From the NCBI GenBank assembly GCA_903823545.1, contig CAIJTL010000925.1, positions 1 to 5,184 on the forward strand: 5,184 nt of DNA, read 5' to 3'. The stretch's first letter is position 1. The number at the start of each line of letters is the position of its first letter. A program made the position numbers and the translations under genes. The DNA is from an uncultured Planctomycetaceae bacterium (GTDB lineage: Bacteria; Planctomycetota; Planctomycetia; Planctomycetales; Planctomycetaceae). Below, one piece after another: positions 1-5,184 of the stretch. The notes beneath the pieces are model-generated. The model was not told where the DNA came from and did not search any database. It saw nothing but the letters and a program-made list of their open reading frames with translations.

Positions 1-2540
1 AGCCCTCGAAACCAACGGCTCTCTCTGCTGGAGAACGAGCTAGCGCAGAAGTTTCGGGGCTGGCGTTCGCCAAAGTTTCCAATGGTTGCATGAATTTGAT
101 GGGCGGGAGCCGCGTTGTCACCCAAGATTCCGCGCCGATTGCTATTGATCGCAGTCTTTGGCTGGAAGGACTTGAACCATGCAAACTGCACTTTGAAGCC
201 GCATCACCGTCGACCTCAATTGCAGAGTTGCTCATCGGCGCCCAACAGTTGCGTGAACATCTCCTCGAACATTTGGCCGCAATTGATGCACGATCCCATG
301 AACTTCAAGCACGTCGGCTTCGAACTCGAGATGAAATCGTCGCACAAGAAACGGCAGGTGCATTCGACGGCTTGAGTCACGCGTGGACTCAGGGCAATAC
401 AATGCCCCGAGGGATCTCACCATTGTGGTCTGTGTTGTCAATCGTAGGTCATGAATTGGGATGTACGTTTCAAACGGGGCACAGCTCGAAGAGAAACGAT
501 CGCGGGTCTTCAACGGATCAATCTGTCAAGACACCAAATTCCAGCGACAGCGACACGCTCACTGAAATCATGCGTGCCTCCCACATTCGAATTCGTACGG
601 TCTTGCTGACCAAAAACTGGTTCCGTTCTGATTGTGGTCCACTCATCGGACGGTTGAGCCACGAGCAGCGACCTGTGGCTCTACTTTGGCGATCAGACCG
701 CTACGAACTCATTGATCCCACACTCGGGACTAGCCAGTTCATTGATGACAAGGTGGAATTGAAGTTGATGCCGCATGCGATCAGCGTCATTCGCCCGTTG
801 CCAAGTGATCGGGATCTTTCGTTTGCACAATTGCTTCGATTTTCGCTGACACGATATCGGCGGGATCTGCTCGCACTGTTTTGCCTGTGGTTTGGGCTGC
901 TTGTCATTATTTGGGTCGCTCCCGGTCAAACAAAACCGATCGTCGATGACATCATTCCGAACGCGAAATTGAATGTCCTAGGAATCATGGCTTTGGTTTT
1001 GACATCAGTCGCGTTGGGACAATCGGCCTTCTCGCTGTGCCAGCGCTTGTTTGTCGTCAGGATGCAGGCTGGGATCTCGAGCGATGCGCAGATGGCGGTC
1101 CTTGATCGAGTTCTCCGCTTGCCTCAGCGATTTCTTTCGAGCTTTTCTGCCGGTGATTTGACTCACCGAGTGATGGCTGTCACAGAGCTGAGTTCCGACA
1201 TTGGTGCGAATGCACTCTGGGGAATTCTCGGTTCGACCGCCACATTGGTCAGCATGACGCCTTACTTTTTACGGAGTCCACTGGCTTGGATTCCGCTGAC
1301 GGCAATCGTGGTCACGATGGCGGCAACCCTCCGAATTGGCCGACGAATCCGCAAACTGGCTTCGCAAGTCAACAAACGAGAAAGCGATCTATTTGGTTTC
1401 GCGGTACAGATGGTTGGCGGAGTTTCCAAATTGCATGTCTCGCAAGCAGCACAGCGAGCGTTCAATCATTGGGCATCGCGTTACACCGAACAGATGCGGC
1501 TGGTTTCCGAGATGCAACGTCATCAAGATCGCTTACGAATCATCAACGTTTCCATTGCCACCTTAGCGCTGCTCGCCTTGTTCCACGAAGCCGCTGTCCT
1601 TCTAGGAACGTCAATCGAGATCAGCAGTGGGTTAGCATGGATGACGATCGGAAAATTCTTGGTATTTCACTCCGCCTTTAAGTTCGCGATGTCAGAGTCA
1701 AAATCGCTGAGCGAAACCATGGTCAACGTTTTGGATCAATGGTCCAAACGCAATCTTGTTGAGCCGTTGCTTGCGGAACCGCTGGAAAACGACGCATCTA
1801 AGGTTGATCCTGGTGATCTCGCAGGTGGATTTTCGGTACGTGGAGTCTCATTTCGGTATCGCGCCGATGGTCCGTTGATTCTCAATGACGTGAGCATTGA
1901 GGCTCGACCCGGTGAGTTCATTGCGGTTGTCGGACCATCAGGTAGCGGCAAATCAACGCTATTGCGATTGTTGTTCGGTTTTGAAACTCCCGAAGCGGGT
2001 TCGATTTACTTCGACAACCAAGAACTTGGTGGAATCGATGCGACGGTCGTTCGACGGCAGATTGGTGTCGTATTTCCCAACGGTCAGATCAATAACGGGA
2101 CGGTCTACGAAAACATTGCTCTCGGTCGTCCGCTGTCATTTGCTGAAGCGTGGCAAGCAGTGCGAGACGCAGGTCTGGAACAAGAGGTCAAGGCCCTGCC
2201 GATGGGACTACACACGGTCCTCAATGAGGGCGCAACCACGTTTTCTGGCGGGCAGCGTCAACGTCTTTTGATCGCTCGCGCATTGGCCGGAAGCCCCAAA
2301 ATGTTGCTTTTCGATGAAGCGACAAGCGCTCTCGACAATCGGACCCAGGCACTCGTTTCAGAAAGTTTGCGACGCCGAAACATCACTCGTCTCGTCATCG
2401 CACATCGACTGAGTACGATTCGAGACGCCGACCGCATTTACGTCATCGCGAATGGCCGAGTCGACCAATGCGGAACTTTTAATGAGTTGATGGCCGTTGA
2501 AGGGCACTTCCAACGCATGGCGAAACGCCAATTGGTGTGA
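1..2540 (+). CDS. NHLM-type bacteriocin/peptide export ABC transporter, membrane plus ATPase fusion (5' end outside window)
   Basis: Inner-membrane exporter half, probably the second ABC subunit of an NHLM (nitrile-hydratase-leader microcin) system, which exports ribosomally made peptides. Numbering from the Met codon at 90: residues 103-245 resemble the family's degenerate C39-peptidase-like region; predicted membrane helices lie near 259-277, 294-313, 373-394, 396-417, 483-506 and 515-530; the ATPase spans about 580-816. ATPase motifs: A-loop Y590, Walker A GPSGSGKST 615-623, signature FSGGQ 718-722, Walker B LLFDE 739-743, D-loop SALD 746-749, H-loop H772. The Q-loop glutamine is replaced by P663. 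The frame is open from base 3, no ribosome binding site precedes ATG 90, and the 29 upstream codons (such as GLAFAKVSNGC) look like family sequence, so the start probably lies upstream of the window. The C-terminus is complete. ABC exporter is certain; the NHLM assignment is by recalled family resemblance. Confidence 0.88.
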   Translation, partial: PSKPTALSAGERASAEVSGLAFAKVSNGCMNLMGGSRVVTQDSAPIAIDRSLWLEGLEPCKLHFEAASPSTSIAELLIGAQQLREHLLEHLAAIDARSHELQARRLRTRDEIVAQETAGAFDGLSHAWTQGNTMPRGISPLWSVLSIVGHELGCTFQTGHSSKRNDRGSSTDQSVKTPNSSDSDTLTEIMRASHIRIRTVLLTKNWFRSDCGPLIGRLSHEQRPVALLWRSDRYELIDPTLGTSQFIDDKVELKLMPHAISVIRPLPSDRDLSFAQLLRFSLTRYRRDLLALFCLWFGLLVIIWVAPGQTKPIVDDIIPNAKLNVLGIMALVLTSVALGQSAFSLCQRLFVVRMQAGISSDAQMAVLDRVLRLPQRFLSSFSAGDLTHRVMAVTELSSDIGANALWGILGSTATLVSMTPYFLRSPLAWIPLTAIVVTMAATLRIGRRIRKLASQVNKRESDLFGFAVQMVGGVSKLHVSQAAQRAFNHWASRYTEQMRLVSEMQRHQDRLRIINVSIATLALLALFHEAAVLLGTSIEISSGLAWMTIGKFLVFHSAFKFAMSESKSLSETMVNVLDQWSKRNLVEPLLAEPLENDASKVDPGDLAGGFSVRGVSFRYRADGPLILNDVSIEARPGEFIAVVGPSGSGKSTLLRLLFGFETPEAGSIYFDNQELGGIDATVVRRQIGVVFPNGQINNGTVYENIALGRPLSFAEAWQAVRDAGLEQEVKALPMGLHTVLNEGATTFSGGQRQRLLIARALAGSPKMLLFDEATSALDNRTQALVSESLRRRNITRLVIAHRLSTIRDADRIYVIANGRVDQCGTFNELMAVEGHFQRMAKRQLV

Positions 2541-2567
2541 TCGTAGAAATCCTGTTGCTGGCTTTTC

Positions 2568-2600
2568 GCGGGTTTCGATACAACCCGCCGCGGTGTTTTT
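2568..2600 (+). terminator. Possible rho-independent terminator after the exporter gene
   Basis: A perfect 7-bp stem, GCGGGTT (2568-2574) with AACCCGC (2582-2588), encloses a 7-base loop and starts 28 bases after the exporter stop codon. Five T's follow at 2596-2600, then a CT-rich stretch. Seven bases separate the stem from the T-run, more than in a canonical terminator, so the call is tentative. It is the best candidate for a transcription boundary between the exporter and the acyl/glycan genes. Confidence 0.4.
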
Positions 2601-2675
2601 CTCTCTAGAAGATATCTCACAAATCTACCGAGCTTGCGGCATTGTCTTCGCGGCTTCTTTACTGATTTGGTTTGC

Positions 2676-2716
2676 TCAACAAGCAGGATGCTTTGTTTTT
2701 AGGTTGAAGGATCAAC
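2676..2716 (+). promoter_or_regulatory. Leader of the ketoacyl synthase gene: ribosome binding site within small alternative hairpins
   Basis: GAAGGA at 2706-2711, five bases before ATG 2717, is a good Shine-Dalgarno match and fixes the start. It sits in a small inverted repeat: GTTGA (2703-2707) pairs with TCAAC (2712-2716), leaving AGGA in the loop and the stem abutting the ATG. An identical TCAAC at 2676-2680 could pair with the same GTTGA instead, enclosing a third repeat, AAGCA (2681-2685) with TGCTT (2689-2693). The stems are only 5 bp, so the repeats are visible but a regulatory role is speculative. I found no convincing promoter in the gap. Confidence 0.4.
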
Positions 2717-3865
2717 ATGGCGACGTTTCGTGTCTCGAATGCTCGAATTGCTGGGCTGACGGTTGCTGTTCCTGAGCAGACGACGTCCGTCGAACAATTC
2801 GCAGGCACGGCAGATTTCGAGGCCATTCAGAAAATCAGTGCAAGCCTCGGTATCGATCAACGTCCGACGGCACCACAAGATATTTGTGCGTCCGACCTGT
2901 GTGCCGCAGCAGCCGAGCGATTGTTGCAGCGAACCGGTTGGGAGCGGGATTCCGTTGAGATTCTTGTCTTCTTGTCACAAACGCCGGATTACGCATTACC
3001 CGCGACTGCCTGCACGCTGCAACAACGATTAGGGCTTAGCACCGGATGCGCGGCGTTCGATGTGAACTTAGGTTGTTCCGGTTTTCCATATGGACTGTGG
3101 CTGGTTTCGCAATTGATTTCCGCCGGGCAAATGAAGCGAGCCTTGCTCTTAGTCGGCGATACGTTGTCGCGCAAAGTCTCGCCGCAAGATACGGCGACGG
3201 CTCACTTGTTCGGCGATTCGGGAACAGCAACGGCGATCGAATTCGATCCGAATGCTCCGGAAATGAATTTCGTCTTGGGGACTGACGGGCGTGGTGCATC
3301 ACATCTCATCGCACCAGCGGGTGAATCGCGTCAGCCTCATAGCGTTCAAACTCAACTGCGAGTCACTCGCGCCGATGGCGGCCTGCGAAGTGACGAAGAG
3401 ATTTCGATGAACGGGCCAGAGGTGTTTTCCTTCACATTGAAAGAAGTTCCGGCTCTCGCGAAACAAACTTTGCAACAGGCGGGATGGTCGCTTGAAGAGG
3501 TCGACTCCGTTGTGATGCATCAGGCCAATACCTTCATGTTGAATCATCTTGGTAAGCGTTTGAAGCTGCCGAAAGAAAAGATGCCGTTGAGCCTGCGAGA
3601 ATTCGGCAACACCAGCTGCGCTTCGATTCCCGTAACGATGGCAGCGTGCTTAAGTGATTCATTAACGACTTCAGCGCAGAAGCTAATGCTGCTCGGTTTC
3701 GGCGTCGGCTTCTCATGGGCGGGAGCGGCAATCACTTGCGGACCGTTGGCGTGCGCCGAAGTGCTGCGTGTCGGCAGTTCAAATTGCGACTCAGAAAAGG
3801 AATCGACGATCGCAACGACAAATTTCCAAACAGAAGCGGATCACGCGAACCGGAGGGCGGCATGA
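2717..3865 (+). CDS. Beta-ketoacyl-ACP synthase III (FabH-like, KAS III family)
   Basis: Cytosolic condensing enzyme of the thiolase fold. Family members transfer an acyl group from acyl-CoA to an active-site Cys and condense it with malonyl-ACP. In this 382-residue protein the triad is intact: Cys120 in DVNLGCSGF, His268 in VMHQAN and Asn298 in FGNTS; the 30-residue His-Asn spacing equals that of E. coli FabH. SQTPDYALPATACTLQ (87-102) and a Gly-rich end GFGVGFSWAGAA (327-338) are also typical. The protein is longer than E. coli FabH (about 317), with a polar C-terminal tail of about 40 residues after the fold. ATG 2717 has a good ribosome binding site. The stop codon overlaps the start of the reductase gene, so the two are probably translationally coupled. 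The company of a reductase and a glycosyltransferase suggests acyl groups for a glycan or special lipid rather than housekeeping fatty acid synthesis, hence no fabH symbol. The substrate cannot be read from sequence. Confidence 0.9.
   Translation: MATFRVSNARIAGLTVAVPEQTTSVEQFAGTADFEAIQKISASLGIDQRPTAPQDICASDLCAAAAERLLQRTGWERDSVEILVFLSQTPDYALPATACTLQQRLGLSTGCAAFDVNLGCSGFPYGLWLVSQLISAGQMKRALLLVGDTLSRKVSPQDTATAHLFGDSGTATAIEFDPNAPEMNFVLGTDGRGASHLIAPAGESRQPHSVQTQLRVTRADGGLRSDEEISMNGPEVFSFTLKEVPALAKQTLQQAGWSLEEVDSVVMHQANTFMLNHLGKRLKLPKEKMPLSLREFGNTSCASIPVTMAACLSDSLTTSAQKLMLLGFGVGFSWAGAAITCGPLACAEVLRVGSSNCDSEKESTIATTNFQTEADHANRRAA
3852..3857 (+). promoter_or_regulatory. Ribosome binding site deciding the SDR start
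   Basis: GGAGGG lies four bases before ATG 3862, inside the last codons of the ketoacyl synthase gene. It supports the overlapping ATGA start over the in-frame ATG at 3877 and over an in-frame ATG at 3715, well inside the upstream gene. Confidence 0.75.
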
Positions 3866-4623
3866 CACTCAATCCGATGTCATTGACCGATCGAACCTTG
3901 ATGGTGACCGGAGCCTCTTCTGGAATCGGTCGCGAAACTTGTGTGCTGCTGAGCCAACTGGGTGCGAAAGTCGTCCTCGTTGGCCGTAATCGCGAACAAT
4001 TGAATGCGACGGTCGGCAAACTCGACGGTGCCCCTTGTCGTGTCGAACCGTTTGATCTCAGTCAAACCACCGCGATCAACGACTGGATGAAGCGAGTAGG
4101 AAACGAGGAAGGTGGCCTGCACGGTTTCGTCCATTGTGCGGGGATGCAATTGACCCGACCGTTGCGAGTCACAACACCGGAAAACATCGACGACGTCTTG
4201 CGAATCAATTTTCTGGCTGCGGTCCAATTGGCAAAAAGTTTTCGCCAACGTGGTGTTTGTCACAAACCCTCATCGATTGTATTCGTCTCTTCGATCATGG
4301 GCTTGATTGGGTTGCCAGCGTTGTCGATCTATTCCGCGAGCAAAGGGGCGCTCGACGGATTCTGTCGGTCGCTGGCGCTCGAATACGCACCGGAAGAAAT
4401 TCGAGTGAACTGCGTTTCCCCGGGACATGTCCGTTCGGAGATGACGGAATCGGTCGCTCATCAAATGCCCATCGAACAATACGAAGTTTTAAAAGCCGCT
4501 CATCCGCTCGGTTTTGGCTCGACGCTCGACGTTGCGAATGCCATTGCATTTTTGATGGCCGAGACCGGCCGTTGGATTACCGGAACAACACTCGTAGTCG
4601 ATGGCGGATACACCGCGAAGTAA
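3862..4623 (+). CDS. SDR-family oxidoreductase, 3-oxoacyl-ACP reductase-like (FabG-like)
   Basis: Classical short-chain dehydrogenase/reductase of 253 residues, the usual length. It has the dinucleotide motif TGASSGIG (16-23), HCAG at 91-94 where NNAG is usual, and the catalytic set Asn116, Ser144, Tyr157 and Lys161 (YSASK). The SPG segment at 186-188 and the GTTLVVDGGY end (241-250) fit the FabG-like branch. Arg42, after the second beta strand, suggests NADPH preference. The gene overlaps the ketoacyl synthase by four bases (ATGA at 3862-3865), so the pair is probably co-translated. The natural inference is that it reduces the synthase's 3-ketoacyl product to a 3-hydroxyacyl thioester in the cytosol. 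SDRs are versatile, however, and a sugar or other carbonyl substrate is possible. Family confidence is very high; substrate confidence is moderate. Confidence 0.9.
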   Translation: MTLNPMSLTDRTLMVTGASSGIGRETCVLLSQLGAKVVLVGRNREQLNATVGKLDGAPCRVEPFDLSQTTAINDWMKRVGNEEGGLHGFVHCAGMQLTRPLRVTTPENIDDVLRINFLAAVQLAKSFRQRGVCHKPSSIVFVSSIMGLIGLPALSIYSASKGALDGFCRSLALEYAPEEIRVNCVSPGHVRSEMTESVAHQMPIEQYEVLKAAHPLGFGSTLDVANAIAFLMAETGRWITGTTLVVDGGYTAK

Positions 4624-4629
4624 GTCGAA

Positions 4630-4635
4630 AGAGGA
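4630..4635 (+). promoter_or_regulatory. Ribosome binding site deciding the glycosyltransferase start
   Basis: AGAGGA lies four bases before ATG 4640. The adjacent in-frame GTG at 4637 would leave only one base of spacing, so ATG 4640 is preferred. Confidence 0.65.
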
Positions 4636-4639
4636 TGTG

Positions 4640-5184
4640 ATGCAGCGCGAAAACCAAAGTCGCACGCGACTCTGTTACATCACGACACACGCGATGAGCG
4701 CTGAGTTCTTGATGCGCGGACAGCTCGCCTTTCTGCGGGAGCAAGGTTTTGATGTGACGTTGATCGCGTCGCCGCATGAATCGCTGGCTGCCGTTGCGGA
4801 GCGAGAGGGGGTCACCATCATCTCGATTCTCATGGAGCGTGAGATTTCACCGTGGCGGGATTTGAAAGCCCTGTGGCAGCTCTGTGCCGTACTCAAGAAG
4901 CTGAAGCCACAAATTGTGAACGCCGGAACGCCGAAGGCCGGCTTGTTGGGGAATCTCGCTGCTTGGCTGTGCCGAGTTCCCGTTCGCGTCTACACGCTTC
5001 GCGGACTCCGCTTGGAAACAGCGACGGGTTGGAAGGGCAAACTGCTCAACACAACCGAGCGACTCGCCTCAGCCTGTGCTCATCAAGTCATCGCCGTCAG
5101 CCATAGTTTGCGAGACGCATATGTGAATCGCAGACTCTCGTCATTCGACAAGACCGTCGTTTTGCGGCATGGTTCATCGAACGG
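4640..5184 (+). CDS. Glycosyltransferase, GT4-type, N-terminal domain (3' end outside window)
   Basis: Partial gene: 181 complete codons with no stop before the right edge. The visible part looks like the N-terminal Rossmann domain of a GT-B glycosyltransferase (GT4-like), which transfers a sugar from a nucleotide donor at the cytosolic face of the membrane. Recognisable pieces are a first strand RLCYITTH (10-17), a helix with LMRGQLAFLREQGFDVTLIA (24-43), NAGTPKAGLLGNLAA (94-108), VPVRVYTLRGLRLET (113-127), IAVSHSLRDA (151-160) and, at the edge, LRHGSSNG, which resembles the linker before the C-terminal donor-binding domain. That domain, with its E-x7-E-type motif, would lie outside the window. 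The gene starts 16 bases after the SDR stop, so it is probably in the same operon. Sugar donor and acceptor are unknown. It points to a polysaccharide or glycolipid cluster continuing rightward. Confidence 0.85.
   Translation, partial: MQRENQSRTRLCYITTHAMSAEFLMRGQLAFLREQGFDVTLIASPHESLAAVAEREGVTIISILMEREISPWRDLKALWQLCAVLKKLKPQIVNAGTPKAGLLGNLAAWLCRVPVRVYTLRGLRLETATGWKGKLLNTTERLASACAHQVIAVSHSLRDAYVNRRLSSFDKTVVLRHGSSN

Noticed and set aside
1..93. Tail of a separate upstream gene, 30 codons ending in TGA at 91-93 with an ATGA overlap to ATG 90.
   Set aside because: The frame is open but resembles no exporter-partner C-terminus I know, while the exporter frame is also open over the same bases and reads like family sequence. 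The ATGA overlap is probably coincidental.
2634..2663. Promoter-like pair TTGCGG ... TTTACT with an 18-base spacer before the ketoacyl synthase.
   Set aside because: Only about half the consensus bases match in each box, and promoter consensus for this lineage is uncertain.
2681..2700. AAGCA/TGCTT hairpin followed by TTTTT as a second terminator.
   Set aside because: A 5-bp stem with a 3-base loop and few GC pairs is too weak, and it sits in the leader of the next gene just before its ribosome binding site.
2497..2775. Possible 92-residue protein spanning the intergenic gap on the + strand.
   Set aside because: It starts at a TTG inside the exporter gene, ends inside the ketoacyl synthase gene, has no convincing ribosome binding site and shows no recognisable domain.
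3715..3861. Longer SDR with a 49-residue N-terminal extension starting at ATG 3715.
   Set aside because: The extension lies within the ketoacyl synthase coding sequence, is not SDR-like, and ATG 3862 has a strong GGAGGG site and places the nucleotide-binding motif at the normal distance from the start.
3880..4263. 127-residue open frame on the - strand, and a 168-residue + frame at 4134-4640.
   Set aside because: Both lie almost entirely within the SDR gene in other frames, with Arg/Ser-rich composition typical of shadow frames.

Overview
All genes in this window are on the + strand. They fall into two blocks separated by one 176-base intergenic gap. Balanced to moderately GC-rich composition, tight gene packing, and an NHLM-type peptide exporter beside acyl/glycan genes suggest a Gram-negative-type environmental bacterium. 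A planctomycete is my best guess, but the window has no marker gene to prove it.

Left block (1-2540): one long gene for an ABC exporter fusion protein. By eye it matches the second ABC subunit of NHLM (nitrile-hydratase-leader microcin) secretion systems. It has a degenerate C39-peptidase-like region, six membrane segments and a complete C-terminal ATPase domain. The frame is open to the left edge and the residues before the first visible ATG resemble family sequence, so the gene very probably starts outside the window. The ATPase has proline where the Q-loop glutamine is expected.

Gap (2541-2716): a GC hairpin followed by a T-run, possibly the terminator of the exporter gene. Just before the next gene lies a short leader with overlapping small inverted repeats around the ribosome binding site.

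Right block (2717-5184): three closely packed genes that look like one operon. They are a ketoacyl-ACP synthase III with an intact Cys-His-Asn triad, an SDR reductase with an intact Asn-Ser-Tyr-Lys set (start codon overlapping the synthase stop codon), and, 16 bases on, a family-4-type glycosyltransferase that runs off the right edge. Together they suggest synthesis of a short beta-hydroxyacyl (or related) group and a glycan to which it could be attached, as in polysaccharide clusters. No acyl carrier protein or acyltransferase gene is visible. Whether the two blocks form one pathway or are merely neighbours cannot be settled here. I see no RNA genes, mobile elements, CRISPR arrays or large repeats.
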